Positions 49,522-61,015 of a DNA stretch of 64,000 nt are shown here, piece after piece. Each line of letters starts with the position of its first letter. Positions within the stretch are counted from its first letter, which is position 1. The notes below the pieces were generated by a model. That model searched no databases and was not told the DNA's origin. It saw only the letters and a program-made list of their open reading frames with translations. Location: contig NC_059538.1 in assembly GCF_905220415.1 (NCBI RefSeq), forward strand, positions 12,896,001 through 12,960,000. Reading direction: 5' to 3'. The stretch is from Colias croceus. Lineage: Eukaryota; Arthropoda; Insecta; Lepidoptera; Pieridae. The position numbers and the translations under genes were made by a program.

Positions 49522-50128
49522 TAGGTACCTAACTACCTACTATTAAGTTTATCGGCACTGTATTTGGAGATTATGTATTAAGGACGCTGTCACAAATCTG
49601 CGTTACTCAAATTTAGGTATCTAACGTCGCCACGTGGTTCGCGGGAACATCGCGCTCACGTAAACATAGCGCATTCCATTTTATAGACCATCTTCATACT
49701 TGATATTATTTTTTTTTTATATTTTTATTGAAATTGATTCCAGAAGATTACTGGGAACTTTAAAAATTCATTTTGTTACTACATATTATTAGTAGGTACG
49801 ATCCTTATAAGTATTTTAGTGTATTCAACCAACTTAAAAAAGTGTGACTATTTTACAACAATTTGAATATGAATTGTATTATTGTATACAATATCGAAGC
49901 TTTTTAAGAAATGTATAAAATACTTTTTTAAGAATTATTATCATACATAATATTATATGTTACCGGCAATATATTAAACCCGGCATTGTAAGCAATTCTT
50001 AGTAAATGTATGTTATTCCGAGAAACAGTCGGAATGAAATAAATTAAATTCGTTACCACACATTCACATTACCTATATCTTTAAATATGAACTTTTCCTA
50101 AGTAGCAAACACATTTGCAAATGTGGGT
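49522..50128. other. AT-rich DNA, no gene seen
   Basis: Nothing recognised beyond a GC-richer patch at 49622-49680. Confidence 0.4.
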
Positions 50129-50355
50129 GGTTTTTGGGGTAGCTATTAACCAATATGAGGTCAAAACTAAAATCCAAGATGGCGCCGACGAAAATTTTAC
50201 ATATTTTCGTCATGGGTGTCATTTTCATGGTTTTTGGGGTATCTATTAACCAATATGAGGTCAAAACTAAAATCCAAGATGGTGTCGACGAAACTTTACA
50301 TCTTTTCGGCATGGGTGTCATTTTCAAGGTTTTTGAGACAGCTATTACCAAATCC
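50129..50355 (+). repeat. 100-bp tandem repeat, forward block (about 2.3 copies)
   Basis: Units begin GGTTTTTGGGGTAGCTATTA at 50129, again at 50229, and partly at 50328. Each contains CCAAGATGGCGCCGACG or a close variant. The spacing is 100 then 99 bp. Peptides readable through it are a by-product of the repeat. Confidence 0.9.
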
Positions 50356-50770
50356 CCAATGTAACCGTCGATAATTAGGTATATTTTTCTTACTCCTTTA
50401 AAGTAAACTTAAATAAAATAACAAAAACGTTAACAACCACAGTTTTGTAGAAAGTCTTAAAAAAAAACAATTTTAAAGAACATTGAAATGCATATTTAGA
50501 AATTTAATATAAAACGCAACTCTGTGGCAATCATGTTAATATTCTGACAGATATTAGTAACTTTAAATATATTCTTTAAATATATTCGCTAAACTTTATT
50601 TAAAATAAAGTTTATCTAAAACATTTAAACGAAGAGAATAAAATAAAAAAGAACGTGTGTGCCGAGAAAACGTGTCAGGAGTGAAACTTCTTTGGCGAGA
50701 TTCATAGATACCAAAATCGCCGCCTTGCTCCATAACGCGACAGTATTACCATGACGCGATCTTGAAATTC
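50356..50770. other. Spacer between the two opposed repeat blocks
   Basis: AT-rich, no gene. It separates the forward and reverse blocks by about 415 bp, so the whole can form a long stem-loop. Confidence 0.5.
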
Positions 50771-51688
50771 GACGACCATCTTGGATTTTAGTTTTGACCT
50801 CATATTCGTTAATAGCTACCCCAAAAACCATGAAAATGACACCCATCACGAAAAATGTCAAATTTTCGTCAGCGCCATCTTGGATTATAGTTTTGACCTC
50901 ATATTCGTTAATAGCTATCCCAAAAACCATGAAAATGACACCCATGATGAAAAGATGTCAAATTTTTCGTCGGCGCCATCTTGGATTATAGTTTTGACCT
51001 CATATTCGATAATAGCTACCCCAAAAACCATGAAAATGACACCCATGACGAAAAGATGTAAAATTTTCGTCGGCGCCATCTTGGATTTCAGTTTTGACCT
51101 CATATTGGTTAATAGCTACCCCAAAAACCATGAAAATGACACCCATGACGAAAAGATGTAAAATTTTTGTCGGCGCCATCTTGGATTATAGTTTTGACCT
51201 CATATTCGATAATAGCTACCCCAAAAACCATGAAAATGACACCCATGACGAAAAGATGTAAAATTTTCGTCGGCGCCATCTTGGATTTCAGTTTTGACCT
51301 CATATTGGTTAATAGCTACCCCAAAAACCATGAAAATGACACCCATGACGAAAAGATGTAAAATTTTCGTCGGCGCCATCTTGGATTTCAGTTTTGACCT
51401 CATATTGGTTAATAGCTACCCCAAAAACCATGAAAATGACACCCATGATGAAAAGTTGTAAAATTTTTGTCGGCGCCATCTTGGATTATAGTTTTGACCT
51501 CATATTCGTTAATAGCTACCCCAAAAACCATGAAAATGACACCCATGACGAAAAGATGTAAAATTTTCGTCGGCGCCATCTTGGATTTCAGTTTTGACCT
51601 CATATTCGGTAATAGCTACCCCAAAAACTATGAAAATGACACCCATCACAAAAAAAAGCCAAATTTTCATCGACGCCATCTTGAATTG
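50771..51688 (-). repeat. 100-bp tandem repeat, reverse block (about 9 copies)
   Basis: Nine units of 100 bp in the opposite direction to 50129-50355. Two sequence variants alternate: one reads GGATTATAG then ATTCGATAATAG or ATTCGTTAATAG, the other GGATTTCAG then ATTGGTTAATAG. Over 50980-51380 they follow a 200-bp higher-order order. Every unit carries GGCGCCATCTTGG or a near variant. Because 100 is not a multiple of three, long frames on both strands arise from the repeat and are not genes. Confidence 0.92.
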
Positions 51689-52581
51689 TTTTACCCCACC
51701 AATCTATTCAACAACCCATAAAAAAGAGGATATCAGGCAAGGTAATTTTAAAAACATAATTTTAAATTACAAATAATTGGAATATGAAACTTATACAGTT
51801 TACTCATAAAAAGTATCAAATATTTCAAATCACGATAAAGACAGTGCACGCACAATAATCTTTTTTATTTCGTTTTTATTTTTGGCACGAGGAGCGATAC
51901 ACCCGTCCTTCCAAGAGCGCTTCTGAGCGCGGTCTGACGAACCGCGAGAACAAAATGTATGAAGAAATCGACAAGTATTTTTAATTTAGCTCATTATTGA
52001 AATAAAATTTTGATTTAGATTCATAAAAATTACACCATATATAAAGGACTATATATCCCTCAATAAGATACAGTTAAGAAGATAGATTAGGCTCTTAATT
52101 TTCCTAAAATGGTACCGGTTTAGACCCCATTTTTTTGCATTTTATGCGTTTATTGTGATGGAAAAAACGTATTTCAGCGACAATTTTGTATGACGTCGTA
52201 CAATTTTTATAAGATGAACGTAGAGCTGAATATATTATCTTTAAATTAAGATATTACTATGTTCTCACGTGTAATTGCTTTAAGTTAAAATGGTACCGAA
52301 AAACAGCGTGTTTTTGTAAAAATACGTTATAGCGTCCTTAAAAACTGTGTGCTTAATGTATTTTGCGTTAAAATAATATTATGTAGAGATAAGATAAGAA
52401 CGCTAGGTAAATGGATAAAATAATATAAACATTTGTGGTTACAGCAATATTGATTTTTTGTGCAAAATAAATACATTCTGTTAAAAACAGCATTTTTTTT
52501 CTCTATTCACAACTTGTCATCACTGTTATGATAATATATTTTATATCTTTTTTATATAATGATGTTTGTTTTTATACCACA
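51689..52581. other. No gene seen
   Basis: AT-rich, with a GC-richer patch (51890-51950) that I do not recognise. Confidence 0.4.
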
Positions 52582-52782
52582 CTAGCTGTGCCCCGCGGTG
52601 TTACCTGCATTTCTCCGCTCCTGTTGGTCTTAAGTTGACGATATATAGCCTATAACCTTCCTCGATAAATGGGCTATCTAACACCGAAATATTTTTTCAA
52701 ATCGGACCAGTAGTTCTTGAGATTAGCGCGTTCAAACAACAAACAAACAAACTCTTCAGCTTTATAATATTAGAAGTATAGA
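52582..52782 (-). mobile_element. Short Helitron-type element
   Basis: Minus strand: starts TCTATACTTCTAATATTATA after an A and ends GGCACAGCTAG before a T. It shares its body (GGGCTATCTAACACCGAAAT region) with 1130-1320. Confidence 0.75.
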
Positions 52783-55411
52783 TAAGAGCCAACGATGAAG
52801 TCGAGGCACGTTTTGAACAGAAAATATTCCACGGTTTTATATTTTTTGACAAAAACGTCAACCATCAAAATCATGTTTTAAACTCGTGTCCAACGCTCAT
52901 ACCAACAACTTGACAACTAATAACTATTCTAAAAAATCATTTCCAAGCATTTGTAAAGGAAAACCCGACGATCGTAAAAACAAAGCATTTATACACAAAA
53001 CCATTAGGTACCTAACTATATACAAATATAATGATTGACTGGGATTACCCTAACTTCAATTATGTACCTACAGTTTTTGCTCTTCGTGATTGATGACATT
53101 CAATTTACATACCACTTACCAAAAGTCAGTGTTTGATTGGATAAGATTTTTCAAGTGGATTGAGTGATAATCGATATTAGAGTATTTTCAATATACCTTA
53201 GATGCGTGTTCTTGTTATTTGTTAAATATAGAAGAAGAGCGTCATGAGCGAACAAATATTTCGATATTTACATACATAGGATATAGTTTTTTTAGACATT
53301 TGAATGCGTCTGGCCGTCTGCTAACTACCTAAGTACCTACTTCGGAATTTGTGTTTTTCAAAAGGATTTGGGTAATAAGTCAACTCGTTGAAATTCTATT
53401 TATTAATTTTAGTTCTAATCTGGCATTTCAAGATAAACAATTTGCCATCCTCATCTTAATCAGTTAAGCACATTAAAACGACAAAAAATCCTCACAACCA
53501 AAACATTAAACGCAATAAAAATATTCTTTGCACCCATCTTTCGTTAATTGCCGCGACATTTGCGTAGTGCGAAAAACTATTTTAGGAAAAAACATAACAA
53601 GAATGGCCTTTGCAAGTTCACTGGCACGCAGTTGACAAGAATAGCAAACGGATGCTCACAATTGGCCGTCATCAGCTCTCATCGATTAAGGGACCCTGGT
53701 AAATGCTTCCTGAGCTCTTTGATTACCCTTTGCACTAATTGGAGAGGCAATATGACTCGCAGATCAAGTTCAGGCAAATTGCTGACTTTCCATGTGTAGC
53801 TATATTTTGACGAACCAATGTCTAACAAGAACAATATGTTTTTGAAATTGATTAGCAGCTAGGTACTGTAAGATAGAAAGTTATTGGCATGTATGTTTAA
53901 TCATGAGAACATCAATATTTTACTTTTTCACATTAAAACATTAAGATGGAGTGAATGAAATTTTTCCTAGATATAGGTAGGATAGATAGGTACCTGTAGA
54001 CAAATATGGATACCTATAATACCTAGGGCCTAGGCTAGCTGTAGGTAGTTTAAAATCTAAATAATTTATAACAAATACAAAAAATACTGTATAATTATAG
54101 CAATTTAATTATTTATGAATTGCATAAAACGCAAGATGCAATACTAAAATGAAACGACATTAATGCACTTATACTCATGTCCTCTATTTAGATGAAACAC
54201 CTACACTTGAGAATAGCAAAGTCGCAGGATATAGGTAATTGGGCCACTTACTACTCCTAGTGCATCCTTTCCTTGCTATCGGCTGTAAAATGCTGCTCAT
54301 ATTTTTTAAAGGAAACTTTTCTTTTTTTACTATGTAAATTACTTACATGATGTAAAATGCTGCTCATATTTTTCTAGGAATCTTTTTTATTATGTAAATT
54401 ACATGGTAGGTATGTGAAATAGTTTTTCTTATTGAACACTAGATATATTATTTTGGCTCGTTAAACCTCATAACAAACTCTGTCTATTTTTCTATTAGGT
54501 ACCTATACAATTTAATAAAATATAATATTATTATTGCTTACAAAATGAACAGACATCCTTTGTTAAAAATACAACCTAAAATGATATATTTTATTTGTAA
54601 CATGTAGGTACCTACAACAATTTGTTACAAAAGAAATATTAAAATCGAACGATGTTACAATAAACATGCCAAAATATTGTCGGAATTGCTATTCTCTCAT
54701 AAGTAAGTTATGTAAAAACATCTACATAAGGTAGGTACCTATTCTATGAAAGAAGTAAACAAACGACTGCTATCATTCAGAACAATTGACAATTACCTTG
54801 TTATTCCGTCCTCGTAAGTAGCGTACATCTATGAGACATTCTTATTTGCAAAAATAAACAGAGAAAGGATCATTAGAAATTCAAAAAGCACTATACACTG
54901 TTATAAAACAATCCTATGGCAAATCCATAAATAATACAATAATTTTCTAATTGCTTCCCTTAAGGGGCTTAGAAGAGCTAAACGAGGCAAAACTCGAGTT
55001 TTATAATGCTTTAAAGTATTTGATTAACTGTAGTAAAAAATCTAAGATAAATTATGATATTCTTCAGGATATATACTAGTAAGATATCGAGCTGAAAACA
55101 CAATACAACTTATTTTATTCGATAGAAAAAAATCACAAAGGTACCTCTAAAAAAATCTTTTGATGCTTAAAAACCATACTAAACTACATGCAATCATTCT
55201 GTTTTTACGGCAAATAATTCTACAAGCAACATACTAAAATAATGTCGATTTATTTTTTTAGTCCAATCAATAGATTTCGTGTAAATCGCAAATTCTTAAT
55301 CCCAAACCAAAAACCTTCCAAAAACGTACGCATGTGTGCGTGAACCCCTGTGTACCGACACTACCGGCCAAGGCCTGTTGCTAGACGGACGTGTCGCTTG
55401 TTTCGCTGATT
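52783..55411. other. No gene seen
   Basis: AT-rich. A ~70-bp direct duplication (TGTAAAATGCTGCTCATATT) lies at about 54285 and 54351. The frame at 53548-53799 is less AT-rich but lacks an ATG at its opening and any family motif. Confidence 0.4.
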
Positions 55412-55421
55412 TTTTCCCGCC
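55412..55421 (+). promoter_or_regulatory. E2F-like site upstream of the YqaJ-like gene
   Basis: TTTTCCCGCC matches the E2F consensus TTTSSCGC and lies 61 bases before the first ATG at 55482, within a GC-richer block typical of a promoter. Position supports it; function is inference. Confidence 0.35.
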
Positions 55422-55764
55422 AGAATTGTTTGTTTTTGTTGTTAAATTATTTTTAGAATTCATTTTATTTAGTTTTGAAGTATGGGAAATAAAATAAAAC
55501 CAGTCACGAGGACTAAAAAACGTTCATATAAATCAAACGCAGAGCGTCTGAACGATAGTAAAAGGTAAGAAGCATTTTAGTGATATTATGTTTAGTGATA
55601 TTTAGTATATATATTATTATAAAGCATTATTATAAAAAAAAATTAATTATCTTTATGAAAGTTTTCATATCAATATTTTTTACAGAAGAAAGAAAGTCGA
55701 AAATATCAACACGGAAATTACTTTACAGACGTAAGTACCTACACCCCTTATCTATAGGCTGTAA

Positions 55765-56071
55765 TCTATACATATAATAAATCTGTAGAAGGGTCAATTC
55801 CGTACATTGAAAATATTGAAAAAATAAATAGCAGGGGGTGTTACTGGATCGATACCAAACCCAAATATGTGATAAAAAAAATTTTTGTCTGTCTGTCTGT
55901 CTGTATGTGAAGGCATCACGTGAAAACTAACGGTTCGATTTCGATGAAACTTGGTATAATTATACCTTATTATCCTGGGCATAAAATAGGATACTTTTTA
56001 TCCCGGAAAATTACGTATGAAAAAAACCTTTTTCTTATTTCCTCGCGGACGAAGTCGCGAGCGGAAGCTAG
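55765..56071 (+). mobile_element. Helitron-type element in intron 2 of the YqaJ-like gene
   Basis: Starts TCTATACATATAATAAATCT after A and ends GCGAGCGGAAGCTAG before T. It lacks the CATAGACG...GGCCTAGCC half present in the 49053 copy, so it is an internal-deletion form. The TCTG tract is short. Confidence 0.8.
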
Positions 56072-56913
56072 TGCATAATAATACTAAAGGTAAGTAATAT
56101 TTTGTAAAAACTGATTTATCGGAAAATTGCGATGTTGGGTACCTACCTTTTCCGACTTCAAAAAAAAGGAGGAGGTTATCAATTCGGCTGGTATATTTTT
56201 TTTTTGTTATAAGTGTGTATGACTGTTAGGTAGGTATAGTTAGGGGCAAACAACTTGAACATTGGGTGACGGAGTGGGGGTACTTTCGCGCAGGTCCACT
56301 AATGGCAAACTCTCAAGCATATCTAAAATATCGCTTCTGCACAGCCAAGGTCATTGTTCAAGTTGTTTGCCTACTACTACTAGTATACCTAGTCTTTTAC
56401 TTGTACCATCGAGCTCACGATTTCCACAAAAAGAAATAAACAAATATTCCAACATTATCTTGAGAACCATAGAACTAAAAACAAAATAAAACTGGCTTTT
56501 CACGTAATTTTATTTTTTTATAGATTGGATACAGTGGTATACCATACTGATCATGAATGTGAAGTTATTGATTCAAGTTCAAATTCATCTAAGCCAGTAC
56601 TAGAAGAAGCATATAATAGTATACAGGTAATTTTCAAAGTATTCCCCACACGTTGCATGGTAACATTATCTTGCCATGCGTGCCACCTTTTACTCGACTA
56701 CGGCGAAGCCAAAATGAAGGGTAATGATTTTGGCAGTATAGTATGTATATATGTATTTTCGTTTGTTCCACTGAACTGATTTTAATGAATGAGGTATCAA
56801 TAGCTTTGTAAAAATTGTCCGGGTGACATAGGCTATACATAAAGTCTAGTTTTTATAAAGTAAAATTAACTCCAAAAAAAAATAAGTTTTAAAACACCCT
56901 ATTATAACCCTAT

Positions 56914-57182
56914 TTAACCGTCTTCAAAAAAAGGAGGAGGTTATCAATTCGGCCGGTATATTTTTTTTTATGTAGGTATACAGTACACGTCGATTACTCC
57001 GAGGTTTCTGAACTGATTTACGTGATTCTTTTTTTGTTTGATGCGGAATGGTCCCATAAAAATTTAAATTAATAAAAATTTAATTTACATCTAAATAATA
57101 TGTAGTATTTAAAAATATCAAATCTTTTTTTATTTTTTACTTTTCCGTTTTTGAAGTCGGTTGTTTTTAACGTAGTTATTTT
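56914..57182 (+). mobile_element. AACCGACTTC-type element in intron 3
   Basis: Starts TTAACCGTCTTC followed by AAGGAGGAGGTTATCAATTC, and ends GAAGTCGGTTGTTTTTAACG then TAGTTAT. The ends are inverted AACCGACTTC motifs. Related to 57729-58000 and 60137-61015. A partial copy of the left end lies at 56151-56215. Confidence 0.7.
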
Positions 57183-57728
57183 TATTTCACATATATAATA
57201 ATGGGATATTGGAATTTTAGGTGGCTAATGATAATTTACAAAGTCAAAATGATGTCCAGCCTGAAAATCAAGACACCGATGGTATAAATTTTATAATAGA
57301 AGCAATATCTATATGAAGATATTTTGCAAGCACATCATCACGCTTTTGGAAATCACCTTGAATGCAAATCATATTTCTGTAATAAAACGGGACTTTTGGA
57401 ACAAGAGGATATTCCAAAAGATTTTGTTCTAAGTTCTCTGTGGCAAAGAATTTGTATAACTATACAAGGTATTGCTGGTCATGCTCGAAGTTTACTTCAT
57501 GACGTGGACAGTAACGTAGTAGAACGCTATCACAGCATTATCGCAAAATACGTAGGAGGGAAGAGAGTAAATTTTTCCCTTAAAAATTCATATCAGACGC
57601 GATGCGATGCTTCTGCAGTGTCATTTAATGAAGAAAATGCACTGTCAAAACTTTATAAGAAAATGACCAATAAAAGCCCAAGAGGTAAACTAAAACTATG
57701 GGAAGATAGAAAATTTAAACAACAAGTG

Positions 57729-58000
57729 ATAACTGCGTTAAAAACAACCGACTTCAAACTTGCACTTGCAAAATTTACAAATACCTACAGACAACAATGC
57801 TCATAAAATAAAAACTACTGGGCCTATCCGAATAAAATTTTTATGGGACCAATTCGACACCATCCCGCATCGAACAAAAAAAGAATCACGTAAATCGGTT
57901 CAGAAACCTCGGAGTAATCGGTGTACATACATAAAAAAAAAAAAAAAATATATACCGGCCGAATTGATAACCTCCTCCTTTTTTTTGAAGTCGGTTAAAA
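57729..58000 (-). mobile_element. 272-bp AACCGACTTC-type element inside an exon
   Basis: Runs from ATAACTGCGTTAAAAACAAC to GAAGTCGGTTAAAA. AGTG is repeated at 57725-57728 and 58001-58004, a 4-bp duplication. Taking out the element and one AGTG leaves the YqaJ-like frame continuous, which proves that it is an insertion into a coding exon. No coding capacity. Confidence 0.8.
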
Positions 58001-58427
58001 AGTGCTTAGTAAAAGGTATACAAAAAAAAAGAGACGACTAGTTTTCGGTAAAAAGCAAGGAGATAAGGACTATGGCCAGTCATGTGAAAAGCCTGATATA
58101 CCGGCAGAAATACTGGAAAAGATGAAAAATGATTTCATGAAAACATTAAAAAAGTCAGATGAAGAGCGAGCCACGATAGAAAGAAAAACAATTCTACAAA
58201 GTGCTAATGGAGAATGGCTAGAGATGAGAAGGTCTTTATTGACGGCATCCAATTTTGGCAGGGTTATAAAAAGGCGTACTAATACACCATGTGCTAATTT
58301 AGTAAAAGATATACTCTATCGAAGCAATATCAATCACGTAGAATCCATTAACCATGGTCAAAAAAATGAAAAAACAGCACTGGCTCAATTGGCTGTACAA
58401 GAGTGCATAACAATTAAACCCTGTGGT

Positions 58428-58466
<39 letters not shown>

Positions 58467-58722
58467 TTTCAAGAACATAGTGGCTTACAGTCACGCCAAA
58501 GCACCACTATGCTATACAGTACAATTTAATCATTATTAACACAATTCAAGTCAAAATATACAAGTCAAAATACAAAAGAAAAATACTTATATCTAACTGC
58601 AATTAATTTAACATTATGACAATACAAATAATAATAATATATACAGATATAATAGGACACAATACAATGGAAATTTACAGAAACAGAAGAAATCAGACAG
58701 ATTAGAAAGTTACTCAATTTAA

Positions 58723-60136
58723 TTAAAAATTGCTATCCAGATAATAAATGGCGTACCGAATAAATACAGTCATACTGTCAGTGAAGAAGTCAAGATGTTG
58801 GTACTGGGCAAGCAAGTCTCCGAGCAACTTTCGCGCTCGCGCGGTGGGCGCGTTCCTAGCGCGGTGCGTTCGCGTGAGCGGCTGTGCAAAGAGGCGGTGC
58901 GGCCGCCGCGCGGTAAGCGCGCCGTCCCCACCACCCCTTGGTAGGCCGAGAATCATTCGCTCCAGAACATCGCGGTTATCAATTTTGTTGTGCATTATCA
59001 AGTAATAATGCACCACCAACAGAATCTTTCTCCTGAGTGCCAAAGTATTCAAACCCACCATACCCAATACGTACATCGATGGATAAAGACGTGGGTAATA
59101 TCCGTAGCGACGTTTGTATATACATCGCGCAAATTTACGTTGTACCCTCTCGATCATTAAGGAGTATTTCGTTTCATATGGGTCCCAGATCATAGCACCA
59201 TACTCCAGTTTGCTACGCACATAGGCATTAAATAGAAGCATGGCAACTCTATTGTCTTTAAATTCTGAGGAAACTCTAATAATGAAGCCAAGGGTTTTGT
59301 TAGCTTTCTTGCAAATATCCATCATATGTGAATGAAAGTCCAGTCTACTATCTACGATTAATCCTAGGTCACGTATTTCATCAATTTTTTCCAATGGAAC
59401 GTCAAATAAATTATAGGTCATATAAAGAGGAAAACGCGATCGCGAGAAAGTCATAACTTTACACTTGTCAGTGTTGAAGGGCAAGTGATTTGTACTGCTC
59501 CACTGAGCTATAGCGTTAATGTCTTCCTGGAGAACTTTAGCGTCAGAAGCATTACTAATCTTCAAAAAGAGCTTTAGATCGTCCGCAAACATAAGGCACC
59601 TCGCGGATCGTACGGCACTAGGCAGATCGTTTATCATAAGCAGAAACAATGTTGGACCCAACGTACTTCCCTGACTTACTCCAGAACGCGTATAGTAATC
59701 ATCTGACTCATGACCAGAAATACGCACAAACTGGCTACGGTCCTTCAGGTAGCTTGAGAAAAATCTTAAAAGCTTAGGAGTGAAACCTGCCGCAGCCAGC
59801 TTCTGGAGTAGAACGTCATTATCAACCAGGTCAAAGGCTTTTTTAAAATCAAAATAGACAGTATCAACTTGGTTACCAATGTCCATTTCAGAAGCAACAT
59901 AATCAATAAAGTTGATGTGGTTGGTATTGGTAGACCGGTTTTTACGAAAACCATGTTGACAGTCAGCCAGGAAGTTAGATACCTGTTGATTAATTTGGTT
60001 ATCCAACATTGATTCAAAGATCTTAGCAAATACAGAAAGCACCGCAATAGGCCTAAAGTTCGAGATTTCGACACTTTTATCCGTCTTAGGAACAGGAGTA
60101 ACTCTAGAATTCTTCCAGCGTTGAGGATAGATTGCT
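58723..60136 (-). pseudogene. LINE ORF2, second part: reverse transcriptase and C-terminus
   Basis: The frame runs from the transposon junction (~60136) to the stop at 58723. Motifs in order are NFRPIAVLSVFAKIFE, QHGFRKNRSTNTNHINF, VYFDFKKAFDLVDND (first catalytic Asp), SGVSQGSTLGPTLFL and FADDLKLFL (catalytic pair, at 59591-59578). The C-terminal part KLEYGAMIWDPYETKYSLMI, then VQRKFARCIY, is typical of the Jockey/CR1 group. A CpG-rich, Arg-rich segment precedes the end. All RT residues are intact, so only the insertion separates it from the endonuclease. The first ATG of this part has no meaning as a start. Confidence 0.88.
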
Positions 60137-61015
60137 TTTTAACCGACTTCAAAAAAAAGGAGGAGGTTATCAATTCGGCCGGTATATTTTTTTTTTTTTT
60201 TTTTTTTTTTATGTATGTACACCGATTACTCCGAGGTTTCTGAACCGATTTACGTGATTCTTTTTTTGTTCGATGCGGGATGGTGTCGAATTGGTCCCAT
60301 AAAAATTTTATTCGGCTAGGCCTAGTAGTTTTTATTTTATGAGCATTTTTGTCTGTACTCGATGACTTAATTTCAATGTAGCAAGTAACTTTGATTCACT
60401 TCCCGGTAACCGATTGAGCTGAAATTTTGTATACGAATGTAAATTGGATAGCGATGAAACATTATCATGACATGGAGCTGATCTGATGATGGAATCGGAA
60501 GGTGGCCATAGGAACTCAGTAATATATTGACTCAACTTTATCGAGTTTGGGCTCGTTTGATTCGTGTTGAAAAATACACTAAAAAGTATTAAATAAAAAT
60601 AACTGCGTTAAAAACAACCGACTTCAAAAACGGAAAAGTAAGAAATAAAAAAGATTTGATATTATTAATTACTACATATTATTTTTATGTGCTATTTATT
60701 AAATAGGTTTGAAGTCGGTGCCAAACACTAAGCACTTAGTATTAAGCCCATGCAACAACCGACTTCAAAAACGGAAAAGTAAGAAATAAAAAAGATTTGA
60801 TATTATTAATTACTACATATTATTTTTATGTGCTATTTATTAAATAGGTTTGAAGTCGGTGCCAAACACTAAGCACTTAGTATTAAGCCCATGCACCGAC
60901 ATCAAACCTTTTTAGTAAATAGCACATAAAAATAATATGTAGTAATTAATAATATCAAATCTTTTTTATTTCTTACTTTTCCGTTTTTGAAGTCGGTTGT
61001 TTTTAACGCAGTTAT
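60137..61015 (+). mobile_element. AACCGACTTC-type element inside LINE ORF2
   Basis: Starts TTTTAACCGACTTC and ends CGCAGTTAT, with T-runs on both sides that could be a 4-bp duplication. It shares its left 200 bp with the elements at 56914 and 57729 (AGGAGGAGGTTATCAATTCG, ATTACTCCGAGGTTTCTGAA). The right part contains a 141-bp unit repeated twice (60615-60755, 60756-60896) and then a third copy in reverse (to about 61007). Longer than its relatives by about 600 bp. No transposase frame. Confidence 0.8.
60615..61007. repeat. Two direct and one inverted copy of a ~141-bp unit
   Basis: Two tandem copies begin CAACCGACTTCAAAAACGGA at 60615 and 60756 and look identical. The third, about 115 bp, is in reverse (60893-61007). 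The last two can fold into a long hairpin. Confidence 0.85.

Larger units (their letters stand above)
55482..58426 (+). pseudogene. Broken multi-exon gene with YqaJ (lambda-exonuclease-like) domain
   Basis: Proposed exons are 55482-55564 (starts MGNKIKPVTRTKK, donor AAAAG|GTAAGA), 55686-55730 (acceptor TTTTTTACAG, donor GAC|GTAAGT), 56524-56626 (acceptor TTTTTTATAG, donor CAG|GTAATT) and 57221-~57281. Phases agree through the fourth. A longer frame follows from 57300, containing HHHAFGNHLECKSYFC, the kind of block seen before YqaJ domains in insect proteins that also carry a Mutator-like domain. After a transposon (57729-58000) the frame continues to 58426. The stretch LLTASNFGRVIKRRTNTPC and then HGQKNEKTAL ... 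KPCGLF is the opening of a YqaJ nuclease domain. A LINE cuts it at 58427. The usual large Mutator-like middle part is absent, and between the fourth exon and 57300 the frame shifts by one with only an impossible 18-bp gap. Non-functional as it stands. The family may itself be of mobile or viral origin. Confidence 0.6.

Noticed and set aside
50073..51776. Many 60-126-residue frames with repeated peptide phrases
   Set aside because: By-products of the 100-bp tandem repeat on both strands.
53548..53799. 83-codon plus-strand frame
   Set aside because: Opens without ATG and has no recognisable domain or splice sites.
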